64,000 nt of DNA from CAIWHR01 sp963811685 (GCA_963811685.1 CAWESK010000019.1:62001-126000), one strand, 5' to 3'. Positions 9,075-22,107 are shown, numbered from the stretch's first letter. Notes: generated from the sequence alone by a model not told the origin. Program-made: numbers and translations.

Positions 9075-9883
9075 GCGATCCAGAGCTTGCGCAGCGGCGT
9101 GAGCGCAATCCGGTGATCGAGGACGGCGTAGCCGTCACGGACGATCTCGTCCAGCAGCGTGCGGTAGATCGCCGCCATGATGAGGCCCGGGCGCTGCGCC
9201 ATACGATCCTCGGGGGCAAGCGAGGCGAACGCGCGGTCGTACCAGTCGCGGGCGCGCGCGACCTCGTCCGTCATCAGGGCCCGGAACGCCTCGCCGCCCT
9301 GCCGGTGCAGCACCGACGCGGCGGTGACGCCGTGGCGCGCGAGATCGTCCTGCGGCAGATAGATGCGCCCGCGGCGCGCGTCCTCGCCGACGTCGCGGAC
9401 GATGTTGGTCAGCTGGAACGCGATGCCGAGGTCCTGCGCGTACTGCCGCGTCGACGGATTCGTGTAGCCGAAAATTTCGGCCGACATGAGGCCGACCACG
9501 CCCGCGACGCGGTAGCAGTAGGCCTCGAGGTCGGCGAAGTCGAGATAGCGGTTGCGCTCGAGATCCATCGTCATCCCGTCGATGACCGCCTGGAAATGCG
9601 CTTCGGGCAGATGAAACGACGCGATCACGGGCTGCAACGCGAGCGCGACGGGATGCTGCGGCGCGCCGGAGAAAGCGGCATGCATCTGTTCGCGCCACCA
9701 CGCGAGCTTCGCTTGCGCGACCGCGGGCTCGCTCGTTTCGTCGACGACGTCGTCGACTTCGCGGCAGAACGCGTAGAGCGCCGTGATCGCGCGGCGGCGC
9801 GGCGGCGGCAGGAACATGAAGCTGTAGTAGAAACTCGACCCGCTCTGCGCGGCCTTCTGCCTGCAGTATTCGTCGGGGGTCAT
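9050..9883 (-). CDS. hpnD: Presqualene diphosphate synthase HpnD
   Basis: A squalene/phytoene-synthase family enzyme, 277 residues, that condenses two farnesyl diphosphates to presqualene diphosphate. It begins MTPDEYCRQKAAQSGSSFYY. The first Asp-rich motif is CREVDDVVDE and the second is NIVRDVGEDARRGRIYLPQDDL. The start overlaps the hpnC stop (ATGA). Phytoene synthase activity is an alternative for the family, but linkage to hpnC and hpnE supports HpnD. Confidence 0.93.
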   Translation of the reverse strand: MTPDEYCRQKAAQSGSSFYYSFMFLPPPRRRAITALYAFCREVDDVVDETSEPAVAQAKLAWWREQMHAAFSGAPQHPVALALQPVIASFHLPEAHFQAVIDGMTMDLERNRYLDFADLEAYCYRVAGVVGLMSAEIFGYTNPSTRQYAQDLGIAFQLTNIVRDVGEDARRGRIYLPQDDLARHGVTAASVLHRQGGEAFRALMTDEVARARDWYDRAFASLAPEDRMAQRPGLIMAAIYRTLLDEIVRDGYAVLDHRIALTPLRKLWIAWKTARRP

Positions 9884-10722
9884 GGGTGCGCCCCCACGCT
9901 TGCGGCTGCGCGCGCCGGCACGAGCGCGCGCCAGGCAACGAGTGCCCAGTCGCCGCGGCCGAGCTCTGGCCGATGGCGAAAGACATCGCCGCGGGCAGAA
10001 TCAATGCGATCGAGGATGCGATGACCGCCGGCGAGCACGCCGGAAAGCTCCAGCGCCGCGCGCCAGGGCATCGCGCGGACGAGCGGCCGGCCCGATTCCA
10101 GCAGCGCGCGGGTGCGCGCCGTCTCGTACGCGATGAGCTCGGGCCAGCCCCCGTCGCAGCGGCTCTCGCCGATCTGCGCCTCCTCGACGCCGAAGCGCGC
10201 GAGGTCTTCCTGCGGCAGGTAAACGCGGCCCTTCTGCCAGTCGCGAGCGATGTCCTGCCAGAAGTTGACGAGCTGCAGGGCCGTGCAGATGGCGTCGCTG
10301 CGCGCCTCGTTCTCAGGCGTGGCACGGCCATTGAGGTGCAGCACCAGCCGCCCGATCGGATTGGCCGAGCGGCGGCAATAATCGCGGAGCGCGGCAAAGG
10401 TCGCGTAGCGCGTGGTCGTCACGTCCTGGCGGAACGCGGAGAGCAGGCCGCGGAAATAGGCAATCGGAAGCGCGTGCCGCGCGATCGCGGCAGCGAGATC
10501 GGCAAACGGCGGCTCGGCGGGCGTTCGCCCCGCGGCGATCGCGTCGAGCGTGCGTTCGAAACGGTCGAGGGCTGCCAACCGCTCCGCCGGCGACGCGTCG
10601 CCTTCGTCGGCGATGTCGTCGGCGGCGCGCGCGAACCGGTAGATCGCGAGCACCGCCTCCCGCGTCTCGCGGGGCAGCAGGAACGACGCAACGGGGAAGT
10701 TCTCGTAGTGGGCGGCCGACAC
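9880..10722 (-). CDS. hpnC: Hydroxysqualene synthase HpnC
   Basis: The second squalene-synthase-like enzyme of the pathway, converting presqualene diphosphate to hydroxysqualene. Motifs are HYENFPVASFLLP, the Asp-rich FARAADDIADEGD, and NFWQDIARDWQKGRVYLPQED. The open frame extends to an ATG at 10815, but the added residues are basic and unlike the family. I therefore prefer the GTG at 10722 (MSAAHYENFPV), with no clear Shine-Dalgarno for either. It heads the hpnC-D-E operon. Confidence 0.9.
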   Translation of the reverse strand: MSAAHYENFPVASFLLPRETREAVLAIYRFARAADDIADEGDASPAERLAALDRFERTLDAIAAGRTPAEPPFADLAAAIARHALPIAYFRGLLSAFRQDVTTTRYATFAALRDYCRRSANPIGRLVLHLNGRATPENEARSDAICTALQLVNFWQDIARDWQKGRVYLPQEDLARFGVEEAQIGESRCDGGWPELIAYETARTRALLESGRPLVRAMPWRAALELSGVLAGGHRILDRIDSARGDVFRHRPELGRGDWALVAWRALVPARAAASVGAHP

Positions 10723-10985
10723 GAAAGAACGGGGCAAAAGACTCCGAAAGCGGGACAAGCTGCGTGGAAACAGGAATCTGCCGTGGCGCCCGACTTTGGC
10801 GACCGGCGGCTGCATCGGCTATAATCGCACGTTCTGCGACTGCGCCCGCCGGCAGCCTGCAAGCGCGTGCCAAAACGGCGCCTGCGAGCGGCATCGCGGC
10901 AAACGCGGGAGCTCGACCGAACCCGGCGGAAGCGATACTGCCTGTTTGAAACTGCCCGGCGCGAATCGAAGTCGCGCCGGAACCA

Positions 10986-11070
10986 GCGAAAGTGGCGGAA
11001 TTGGTAGACGCACCGGCCTTAGGAGCCGGCGGGGCAGCCCATGGGGGTTCGAGTCCCCCCTTTCGCACCA
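10986..11070 (+). tRNA. tRNA-Leu (anticodon TAG)
   Basis: An 85-base tRNA with a 7-bp acceptor stem (GCGAAAG with CTTTCGC), discriminator A and an encoded CCA. The anticodon stem CCGGC/GCCGG encloses the loop CTTAGGA, giving anticodon TAG for CUA-type Leu codons. A long variable arm is present, as expected for class II tRNA-Leu, and the T-loop GTTCGAGTC is intact. Confidence 0.97.
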
Positions 11071-11100
11071 CGATTCGAAAATAGCAAGGATTCCACGCCC

Positions 11101-12411
11101 ATGCAAACCACTCTCGAGACGATCGGCCAGCTTGAGCGCCGGCTCAACCTGTCCGTGCCGCTCGCCGTCATCGAGAGCGAGGTCGAAAAGCGGCTCGCGC
11201 GCCTCGCGAAGAGCGTCAAGGTGCCTGGTTTCCGCCCCGGCAAGGTGCCGATGAAGATGGTCGCGCAGCAATACGGGCCGCAGGTCAGGAACGAGGTCAT
11301 CACCGACGCCGTGCAATCCGGATTCGCCGACGCGGTCCGCGACCAGAACGTGCGCGTCGCCGGCTATCCGCGCATCGAGCCCAAGGCGAATGCCGCGCTC
11401 GCAGACAAGCTCGAGTTCTCGGCGGTGTTCGAGGTGTATCCCGACATTCAGCTCGGCGATCTCTCAACGGTGTCGGTCGAGCGCCCGGTGGCGGAGGTGG
11501 GGCCGGAGGATGTCGCGCACACGATCGACGTGCTGCGCAAGCAGCGCGTGCGCTATGAGCCCGTGACGCGCGCCGCGGCTACCGGGGATCGCGCCACCGT
11601 CGATTTCTCGGGCCGCATCGACGGCGTCGAGTTTCCGGGCGGCCAGGCCAAGGATTTCGCGATCATTCTCGGCGAGGCGCGGATGCTGCCCGAGTTCGAG
11701 ACGGCGATCACCGGGATGAAGGCAGGGGAGACGAAGTCGTTTGGCCTCGTATTCCCGGCGGACTACCACGGCAAGGAAGTTGCGGGCAAAGCCGCCGACT
11801 TCACGCTGACGGTGAAGGCGATCGAGGAGCCGAAGCTGCCGGAGGTCGACGCCGAATTCGCGAAAGCGTTCGGCATCGCGAGCGGCAGCTTGACGGACCT
11901 CAATGCGGAGATCGAGTCGAATCTCAAGCTCGAGTTGAAGCGCAAGATCGAGGGCCGCCTGAAGGACCAGGCGCTGGCCGCGCTCCGCGCAAAGGCCGAG
12001 CTCGCGGTCCCGCGCTCGCTGGTCGAGCTCGAGGCGCAGAACATGGCCGGGCGGATGGCGGAGGAGATGCGCCGGCAGGGCATGAAAGCCGAGGACATCA
12101 AGCTCGCACCTGAAATGTTTCGCGACAATGCCGCGGAGCGGGTGGCGCTGGGCCTCGTCCTCGCCGAGGTCGTGCGCGCCTACGGGCTGGGAGCCAAGCC
12201 CGAGCAGGTGAAGGCGATGGTGCAGGAGATCGCGCAGACGTACGAGCAGCCCGACGCCGTCGTGCGCTGGCACTACGAGAAGGCGGAGCGCCTGAACGAG
12301 TTCGAGGCGCTCGCGGTCGAACGCAACGTGGTCGACTGGGTGCTCGCGCGCGCCAAGGTCATCGACAAGCCGACGACCTTCGCCGAGCTGATGGCGCCGC
12401 CGCCGCAGTGA
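11101..12411 (+). CDS. tig: Trigger factor
   Basis: A 436-residue ribosome-associated chaperone and peptidyl-prolyl isomerase. The N-terminal ribosome-binding domain carries the signature VKVPGFRPGKVPMKM (about residues 40-54). The central FKBP-type domain shows GDRATVDFSGRIDGVEFPGG and AITGMKAGETKSF. The C-terminal chaperone arms are helical. It starts 30 bases after tRNA-Leu and precedes clpP-clpX-lon, the classic order. Confidence 0.97.
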   Translation: MQTTLETIGQLERRLNLSVPLAVIESEVEKRLARLAKSVKVPGFRPGKVPMKMVAQQYGPQVRNEVITDAVQSGFADAVRDQNVRVAGYPRIEPKANAALADKLEFSAVFEVYPDIQLGDLSTVSVERPVAEVGPEDVAHTIDVLRKQRVRYEPVTRAAATGDRATVDFSGRIDGVEFPGGQAKDFAIILGEARMLPEFETAITGMKAGETKSFGLVFPADYHGKEVAGKAADFTLTVKAIEEPKLPEVDAEFAKAFGIASGSLTDLNAEIESNLKLELKRKIEGRLKDQALAALRAKAELAVPRSLVELEAQNMAGRMAEEMRRQGMKAEDIKLAPEMFRDNAAERVALGLVLAEVVRAYGLGAKPEQVKAMVQEIAQTYEQPDAVVRWHYEKAERLNEFEALAVERNVVDWVLARAKVIDKPTTFAELMAPPPQ

Positions 12412-12546
12412 GCGCACCGCGTCGCCTTCTTGACGACCGTAGCGCACACCCGGTAGCCGACATGGCGGCGCGGTTGGCAAATCGACCGCGCGTCCCCAAT
12501 TGCGGCGCATCCGTCGCGCCGGCGCGCGCCGGCCCGGCGACTCCCC

Positions 12547-12552
12547 TACAAT
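12547..12552 (+). promoter_or_regulatory. Possible -10 element (TACAAT) before clpP
   Basis: A TACAAT hexamer lies 32 bases upstream of the clpP ATG, in the 172-base tig-clpP gap. No good -35 partner is visible at standard spacing, so the assignment is tentative. The Shine-Dalgarno GAGGGA precedes the ATG at 12584. Confidence 0.3.
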
Positions 12553-12583
12553 GTGACCTAGAGACACGATCCGAGGGACCGAC

Positions 12584-13195
12584 ATGACGCAACCGAAAGG
12601 CCTGGGCTTGATCCCGATGGTGATCGAGCAGAGCGGACGCGGCGAGCGCGCGTACGACATCTACTCGCGCCTGCTGAAAGAGCGCGTCGTGTTCCTGGTG
12701 GGGCCGGTCGACGAAGGCACCGCCAACCTGGTCGTCGCGCAGATGCTGTTCCTCGAGTCGGAGAACCCCGACAAGGACATCCATTTCTACATCAACTCGC
12801 CGGGCGGCTCGATCGCCGCCGGCATGGCGATCTACGACACGATGCAGTTCATCAAGCCCGACGTCTCGACGCTGTGCATCGGGATGGCGGCGTCGATGGG
12901 CGCGTTCCTGCTCGCGGCCGGCGCCAAGGGCAAGCGATTCGCCCTGCCCAATTCCACGGTCATGATCCACCAGCCGCTGGGCGGGTTCCAGGGACAGGCG
13001 TCCGACATCGCGATCCACGCCAAGTACATCCTGGCGCTGCGGGAGCGGCTCAACAAGCTCATGGCCCAGCACACCGGGAAGTCGGTCGAGGAAGTCGCCC
13101 GTGACACCGACCGTGACAATTTCCTCACAGCCGAAGAGGCCTTGACGTACGGAATGGTGGACAAAGTCTTGCAGAACCGGGTCCAGGCCGGGTAA
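12584..13195 (+). CDS. clpP: ATP-dependent Clp protease proteolytic subunit
   Basis: The 203-residue serine peptidase subunit that forms the two-ring ClpP chamber and degrades substrates fed by ClpX or ClpA. Catalytic Ser104 lies in GMAASMGAFLL and His129 in VMIHQPLGG. The catalytic Asp is in the DRDNFLTAEEA region, and FYINSPGGS contributes the oxyanion strand. Length and start are standard. It is followed by clpX after a 69-base gap. Confidence 0.98.
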   Translation: MTQPKGLGLIPMVIEQSGRGERAYDIYSRLLKERVVFLVGPVDEGTANLVVAQMLFLESENPDKDIHFYINSPGGSIAAGMAIYDTMQFIKPDVSTLCIGMAASMGAFLLAAGAKGKRFALPNSTVMIHQPLGGFQGQASDIAIHAKYILALRERLNKLMAQHTGKSVEEVARDTDRDNFLTAEEALTYGMVDKVLQNRVQAG

Positions 13196-13264
13196 AGTCG
13201 TTGCACGGGTTCCTCTTCCAGGGGCTTGATTGACAAACGGGTTTAGGCGAATTCACCGACACTG

Positions 13265-14533
<1,269 letters not shown>

Positions 14534-14636
14534 CCGGGTTTTTTGCGCCGGCGCCCCCGCGTCGGGCGAAGCAGCGGGCGACGGGGCTCGCTAACCCATT
14601 GACGACGCTCAACACCTTCGCGGCCGCCGGCTTCGC

Positions 14637-14666
14637 CTTGACAGTGCCCGGCGCCGGCCCCATGTT
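14637..14666 (+). promoter_or_regulatory. Predicted heat-shock (sigma-32) promoter of lon
   Basis: CTTGAC at 14637-14642 and CCCCATGTT at 14658-14666 match the sigma-32 consensus (CTTGAAA and CCCCATNT). They are separated by 15 bases, within the accepted range. The site ends 29 bases before the lon ATG, leaving a short leader with a CGAGG ribosome site. lon is a heat-shock gene in E. coli, so this fits. The promoter is inferred from sequence only. Confidence 0.7.
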
Positions 14667-14695
14667 CACCCTGGAATTCCCTTACCGAGGCTCGT

Positions 14696-17131
<2,436 letters not shown>

Positions 17132-17196
17132 ACGGAGTGGGCCCGGAGCAGGTCGATCGCGTTGCGAGACCTGCTCCGAATCTGGTGGGGGATCAC

Positions 17197-17469
17197 GTGA
17201 ACAAGTCCGATCTGATCGACGCGATCGCGCGTCATGCCGACATCTCGAAGGCGGCGGCTGGACGCGCGCTCGATGCGCTCACGAGCTCGATTACGTCCAC
17301 GCTGCAAAAGGGCGGTTCGGTGACGCTCGTCGGCTTCGGTTCGTTCCACGTCGGCAAGCGGACGGCGCGTCAGGGCCGCAATCCGCAAACGGGCGCGGCG
17401 ATACCGATTCTCGCTGCCAAAGTGCCCAAGTTCCGCGCTGGCAAAGCCCTGAAGGATGCTGTAAACTGA
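17197..17469 (+). CDS. hupB: DNA-binding protein HU-beta
   Basis: A 90-residue histone-like protein that bends and compacts DNA. It reads MNKSDLIDAIARHADISKAA from a GTG at 17197. The DNA-binding arm is GFGSFHVGKRTARQGRNPQTG, and KVPKFRAGKALKDAVN is the usual C-terminus. It follows lon, the conserved arrangement in proteobacteria. Confidence 0.97.
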   Translation: MNKSDLIDAIARHADISKAAAGRALDALTSSITSTLQKGGSVTLVGFGSFHVGKRTARQGRNPQTGAAIPILAAKVPKFRAGKALKDAVN

Positions 17470-17516
17470 TCGGCTGATCGATCACGCCCGACGGCGCCCG
17501 CAACCGTCGCCGGCGC

Positions 17517-17592
17517 GGGTGCTTAGCTCAGCTGGTAGAGCGTCGCCCTTACAAGGCGAATGTCGGCGGTTCGATCCCGTCAGCACCCACCA
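17517..17592 (+). tRNA. tRNA-Val (anticodon TAC)
   Basis: A 76-base tRNA. The acceptor GGGTGCT pairs with AGCACCC and is followed by ACCA. The anticodon stem TCGCC/GGCGA holds the loop CTTACAA, giving anticodon TAC. D-arm (TAGCTCAGCTGGTAGAGC) and T-loop (GTTCGATCC) are standard. Confidence 0.97.
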
Positions 17593-17615
17593 TGTGCAGC
17601 AAGCGGACCGGTTCG

Positions 17616-17692
17616 GGAGTGGTAGTTCAGTTGGTTAGAATACCGGCCTGTCACGCCGGGGGTCGCGGGTTCGAGTCCCGTCCACTCCGCCA
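17616..17692 (+). tRNA. tRNA-Asp (anticodon GTC)
   Basis: A 77-base tRNA. The acceptor GGAGTGG pairs with CCACTCC, followed by GCCA with an encoded CCA. The anticodon stem CCGGC/GCCGG holds the loop CTGTCAC, giving anticodon GTC. It follows tRNA-Val after 23 bases and precedes ppiD, the usual betaproteobacterial order. Confidence 0.97.
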
Positions 17693-17699
17693 ACAGACG

Positions 17700-17726
17700 A
17701 AGGGCGAACGCGAGTTCGCCCTTTTT
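17700..17726 (+). terminator. Intrinsic terminator after the tRNA pair
   Basis: A perfect 10-bp stem AAGGGCGAAC / GTTCGCCCTT with a GCGA loop runs directly into a T-tract. It would end the hupB-tRNA transcript 23 bases before ppiD. Confidence 0.85.
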
Positions 17727-17749
17727 GATATCCCAGCGGGTGCCATCTC

Positions 17750-19654
17750 ATGTTCGACCTCGTCGCCAAGCACAAGCGGATCGTCCAGTTCGTCCTCGCG
17801 CTGATCACGCTGCCGTTCGCGTTCTTCGGCGTCGACTACTACTTCCGCAACACCGACAAGGCGGGAGAAGTGGCGAGCTACGACGGCGGCTTCATCACGC
17901 AGGCGCAGTTCGCGCAATCGCTGCGCGACCAGCAGGAAATGATGATGCGCACGCAAAAAGGCGTCGACCCCGCGATGTTCGAGAATCCCGAGGTGCGCTA
18001 CAGCATCCTGCAGCAGCTGATCCGCGAGCGCATGATCGAGAAGAAGGGGCACGACCTGCGTTTCGCCGTGACCAACGAGCAGGTGCGCGAGCGGATCGCC
18101 AGCGACCCGCGCTTCCAGGACGAGGGCAAGTTCTCGCTCGAGCGCTACAAGCTGCTGCTCGCGCAAGCCAGCATCTCCGAGGCGGGCTACGAGGACAGCA
18201 TGCGCCGGCAGATCCTCGCCGAAAAGCTGGTCGATCCGATCATGTCGGGCAACATGGTCGCCAAGGCGTCGGCGGAGGGATTCGTGACGCTGCTCGAGCA
18301 GCAGCGCGAAGTCGCGGTGGCGAACATCGACGCGGAGCCCTTTGCCAGGCAGACGAAGGTCGACGAAGCGGCGGCGAGGGCCTTTTACGACGCCAACCCG
18401 GCCGCGTTCCGGACGCCGGAAGAAGTGAAATTCGAGTATGTCGTCCTCACTCCGGACGCGCTCGCCGCGCAGGTCGCGGTGACGCCGGACGAGGTGAAGG
18501 CGCAGTACGCCGCCAGCATCAAGCAGTACACGCAGGAAGAGCAGCGGCAGGCGGCGCACATCCTCATCGCCGTCAAGCCCGACGCGAGCGACGCCGACAA
18601 GGCGGCGGCGAAGAAGAAGGCGGAGGATCTCGCCGCGCAGGCCAAGGCCAATCCGGCGAAATTTGCCGAGCTCGCAAAGAAATATTCCGAGGACCCGGGC
18701 TCGGCAGCGCAGGGCGGCGATCTCGGCAGCAACCCGCGGGGCACGATGGTCAAGGCGTTCGACGACGCGGTGTTCGCGATGAAGCCCGGCGACATCGTCG
18801 GACCGGTCCAGTCGGAGTTCGGCTGGCACGTGATCAAGCTGCAGGGCATCACGCCCGCGAAGATCCTGTCGCTCGACGAAGCGAAGGCGCAGATCGAAGC
18901 CGATCTCAAGCGGCAGAAGGTGAGCCAGAAGTTCGCCGCCTCTGCCGACCAGTTCCAGAACCTCGTCTACGAGCAGGCGGATTCGCTGGCGGGCGTCGCG
19001 AAAACGCTGAATCTCGAGGCGAAGACGTCGGATTGGGCGACGCGCGGCGACGCCCAGCGCCTCGCCTTCGGCAATCCGAAATTCGTCGAGGCGCTGTTCG
19101 CCCCGGATTCCGTGGCGGCGAAGCGCAACACCGAAGCCTTCGAAGTCGGCCCGAACACTCTGATGGCGGGCCGTGTGGTCGAGTACAAGCCCGCCGCGCC
19201 GCGCCCGTTCGACGACGTGAAGGAAGAGATTCGGCGCCAGCTGCAGCGTCGCGAAGCGAGCGAGATGGCGCAGAAGGCGGGCCTCGAGAAGCTCGCGCTG
19301 CTGGAGCAGGGCAAGTCGGACAAGGAGGCGGGCGTGACCTTCGGCAAGCCGGTCAGCGTGCTGCGCAACCAGATGCAGCCGGGGTTTTCGCCGGATGCGC
19401 TGGGCAAGGTATTCCGCGTCGATGCCGCGAAGCTGCCTCAGCTCGTCGGTGCGTCCAACGAGCGGGGTGGCTTCTCCATTTATCGCGTCCAGCGCGTGAT
19501 GATGCCGCCCACGGCCTCCGATCCGGCGAAGCTCGCGGGCGCCAAGGCCAGGATCGGCGACATGCAGAGCCGGGAGCTCTTCGACGCGTACATCTCGGCG
19601 CTAAAGTCGAAGGCGGACGTGCGGATCAACCAGGCGAACCTGGAGAAGAAGTAG
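17750..19654 (+). CDS. ppiD: SurA/PpiD-type peptidyl-prolyl isomerase
   Basis: A 634-residue inner-membrane-anchored periplasmic chaperone that helps outer-membrane protein folding. One N-terminal membrane segment (IVQFVLALITLPFAFFGVDYYF) anchors it. A SurA-like N-domain follows. The parvulin domain is centred on ARHILIAVKP-like AAHILIAVKP, then FAELAKKYSEDPGSAAQGGDLG, and ends GPVQSEFGWHVIKLQGI. Length matches PpiD, and its position after the HU gene and tRNAs is conserved. Confidence 0.95.
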   Translation: MFDLVAKHKRIVQFVLALITLPFAFFGVDYYFRNTDKAGEVASYDGGFITQAQFAQSLRDQQEMMMRTQKGVDPAMFENPEVRYSILQQLIRERMIEKKGHDLRFAVTNEQVRERIASDPRFQDEGKFSLERYKLLLAQASISEAGYEDSMRRQILAEKLVDPIMSGNMVAKASAEGFVTLLEQQREVAVANIDAEPFARQTKVDEAAARAFYDANPAAFRTPEEVKFEYVVLTPDALAAQVAVTPDEVKAQYAASIKQYTQEEQRQAAHILIAVKPDASDADKAAAKKKAEDLAAQAKANPAKFAELAKKYSEDPGSAAQGGDLGSNPRGTMVKAFDDAVFAMKPGDIVGPVQSEFGWHVIKLQGITPAKILSLDEAKAQIEADLKRQKVSQKFAASADQFQNLVYEQADSLAGVAKTLNLEAKTSDWATRGDAQRLAFGNPKFVEALFAPDSVAAKRNTEAFEVGPNTLMAGRVVEYKPAAPRPFDDVKEEIRRQLQRREASEMAQKAGLEKLALLEQGKSDKEAGVTFGKPVSVLRNQMQPGFSPDALGKVFRVDAAKLPQLVGASNERGGFSIYRVQRVMMPPTASDPAKLAGAKARIGDMQSRELFDAYISALKSKADVRINQANLEKK

Positions 19655-19688
19655 CGGCGCGAGCGGCCAGCCGGCCCTTCGAAAACGC

Positions 19689-19717
19689 AACGGCGGCCCG
19701 CGAGCCGCCGTTGTTGT
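19689..19717. terminator. Terminator between convergent ppiD and DUF4124 genes
   Basis: A 9-bp stem AACGGCGGC / GCCGCCGTT with a CCGCGA loop is followed by TGTTGT on the plus strand. Its position between converging genes suggests two-way termination. The T-tract is imperfect. Confidence 0.6.
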
Positions 19718-19738
19718 CCTGGCAGGCGCGTGTCGTCG

Positions 19739-20219
19739 TCAGCCCGGGCAGCGCTCGCGCATTGTCGCCACGAGCCGCTCGCGCTCCTGGTTCTTCATCG
19801 TGTCGTCCAGATAGACCGTCTCGCCTTTTTCGTTGAGGCGGGCGATGTTCTGGTCGGATTCGTAGAGGCGGATGCGGCCCCTCATCTCGCTGCAGGCCTG
19901 CTCCTGCGCAACGGCGTCGGCACGCGCCTTTTCGGCCTTCTTCTGGTCGCCGGCTCGCTGCTTCTCACGCTTCTTGAGGTCCATTTCCTGGCCTGCCATG
20001 TCGCGGACGGCGTCCGGCGCCGAAGCAGACGCGACCGGCGCCCCGCTGACGATTTCGGCCTTCACGTTGGCCGGAGGCGGCTGGTCGGAATAGCTGACCC
20101 GGCCATTCGCGTCGATCCACTTGTACAGGACGGCTCCCGCCGGACCGGCGAGCGCCAGCGTGCCGGCCGCGAGGGCGGCCAAAACCAGGCGGGCAGCCTC
20201 GCGGACGGGCGCCGGGCAT
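19739..20219 (-). CDS. DUF4124 domain protein, exported
   Basis: A small periplasmic protein with an N-terminal DUF4124 domain (VLYKWIDANGRVSYSDQPPP), common in betaproteobacteria and of unknown function. A hydrophobic signal segment (LVLAALAAGTLALAGPAGA) precedes it. A charged helical tail rich in Lys/Glu/Arg (DLKKREKQRAGDQKKAEK) follows. The domain frame stays open to a TTG at 20296. A more natural ATG at 20219 (MPGARPR) sits in another frame and would join after a single-base change near 20200. I favour that start. Confidence 0.75.
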
Positions 20220-20639
20220 GGACTGCGAAGCTCGAGGCATGGGGGGTGGGCCCGATACGGCGGCCGCGTTTTTATGACAACGGCAAGGTAATCCAATGCG
20301 TGTTCGCCGTCAAACCACCGTTCGACCGATGCGCCGGCCGGGGGTGCCGGCGGTCGGATTCGCCTCGGCGGCCTCCGCGCGGCCTTGCCTCATCGCGATA
20401 CCGTGGTGTCGGCCGCTTGGCCATGCTCGCGATGGCTCCGATCCCCTGCGCGCTCGGCGCCCGGTTCGGCCTCCGCACCGCAAGTGATGCGCGGACGCAT
20501 CACTGTCGGCCTCCGAGCGCACTCGCCATTGCTCGCATCCCCTGGCCTTCGGCGGGGGCCACTGCTCGCGACTCGCGCGCTCCCTCTCTCCGCCGGTTGC
20601 ATGGCCTGTATAATCCGTTTTTGAGGATTGGAGAACCCC
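20220..20639. other. Intergenic region upstream of guaB
   Basis: About 420 bases with no convincing gene. It is GC-rich with scattered Ser/Arg-type reading noise on both strands. I see no homologue-like protein, tRNA or clear riboswitch. A TATAAT lies near its right end and is listed separately. Confidence 0.6.
20609..20614 (+). promoter_or_regulatory. Candidate -10 element of guaB
   Basis: A perfect TATAAT lies 26 bases before the guaB ATG, with GAGG and GGAG ribosome-site motifs between. No good -35 is visible at 17 bases, so an activator or a weak promoter is possible. Confidence 0.5.
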
Positions 20640-22107
20640 ATGCGTGTCGTCAGGAAGGCGCTGACATTCGACGACGTCCTTCTCGTTCCCGCCCATTCCC
20701 TCGTCGTTCCCCGCGACGTCAGCCTCGCCACCCGCCTCACGAAGTCCATCGCGCTCAACATTCCGCTCGTGTCCGCCGCCATGGACACGGTGACGGAAGC
20801 CCGGCTCGCCATCACCATGGCGCAGGAGGGGGGACTCGGCATCATCCACAAAAACATGCCTGCCGCGCGCCAGGCGGCCGAGGTCGCGATGGTCAAGCGC
20901 TTCGAGTCCGGCGTGGTCAAGGATCCGCTGACCGTGCCGCCGACGATGTCGGTGCGCGAGGTCATGGCGCTGAAGCGCGCGCACCGGTTCTCGGGGCTGC
21001 CGGTCGTCGAGGGACGCAAGGTCGTGGGCATCGTCACCAACCGCGACCTCCGGTTCGAGACGAACCTCGACCAGCCCGTTGCCGGCATCATGACCAAGGG
21101 GGACAAGCTCGTCACGGTGCCGGAAGGCGCGGACCTCGAGCTCGCCAAGGAGCTGATGCACCGGCATCGTCTCGAGCGCGTGCTGGTCGTCAACAAGGCA
21201 ATGGAGCTCCGCGGGCTCATCACCGTCAAGGACATCCTGAAATCGACCGAGCATCCGCTTCGCGTGCAAGGACGAGCATGGCCGCCTGCGCGCGGGTGCG
21301 GCGGTCGGCGTTGCGAACGACAACGAGGAGCGCGTCGAGTCACTGGTCGCGGCCGGGGTCGACGTCATCGTCGTCGACACCGCGCACGGGCATTCGCAGG
21401 GCGTGCTCGACCGCGTGCAATGGGTGAAGAAGCGCTTTCCCAAGGTCGAGGTCATCGGCGGCAACGTGGCGACGGCCACTGGCGCCAAGGCGCTCATCGA
21501 GCATGGCGCCGACGGGATCAAGGTCGGCATCGGCCCCGGCTCCATCTGCACGACGCGCATCGTGGCGGGCGTGGGCGTGCCGCAGATTTCCGCCATCCAG
21601 GATGCGCTCGAGGCGGCCGACAAGCTCGGCATCCCGGCGATCGCCGATGGCGGCATTCGCTATTCGGGCGACGTCGCCAAGGCGCTCGCTGCCGGCGCGT
21701 CGACGGTCATGCTGGGGAGCCTCTTCGCGGGCACCGAAGAGTCGCCGGGCGAGATCGAGCTCTACCAGGGCCGCTCGTACAAGAGCTACCGCGGGATGGG
21801 ATCGCTCGGCGCGATGCAGCAGGGCAGCTCGGACCGCTATTTCCAGGAGCTCGAAGCCGAAGGCGATGCCGAGAAGCTCGTGCCGGAGGGCATCGAAGGC
21901 CGCGTGCCGTTCAAGGGGCCGCTCGTCAACGTGATCCATCAGCTGATGGGTGGATTGCGCGCGGCGATGGGTTACTGCGGCTGCGCGACGATCGACGAGC
22001 TTCGCACCCGCGCCGAGTTCGTCGAGATCACCTCGGCCGGAATCCGTGAATCGCACGTGCACGACGTCCAGATCGTGAAGGAAGCCCCGAACTATCGGGT
22101 CGAATAA
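20640..22107 (+). CDS. guaB: IMP dehydrogenase (one frameshift)
   Basis: This enzyme oxidises IMP to XMP, the committed step of GMP synthesis. The first part reads MRVVRKALTFDDVLLVPAHS and contains two CBS modules (VREVMALKRAHRFSGLPVVE and HRLERVLVVN). A single extra base near 21258 then changes frame. The remainder carries DVIVVDTAHGHS, the catalytic-Cys loop GPGSICTTRIV, YRGMGSLGAM and GGLRAAMGYCG. Total length after repair is normal (about 488 residues). The ATG at 20640 is preferred over a TTG 12 bases upstream. guaA follows. Confidence 0.93.

Noticed and set aside
20297..20639. A short gene or riboswitch upstream of guaB
   Set aside because: Frames here are low-complexity Ser/Arg/Ala noise on both strands, and no conserved purine or other aptamer core was recognised.
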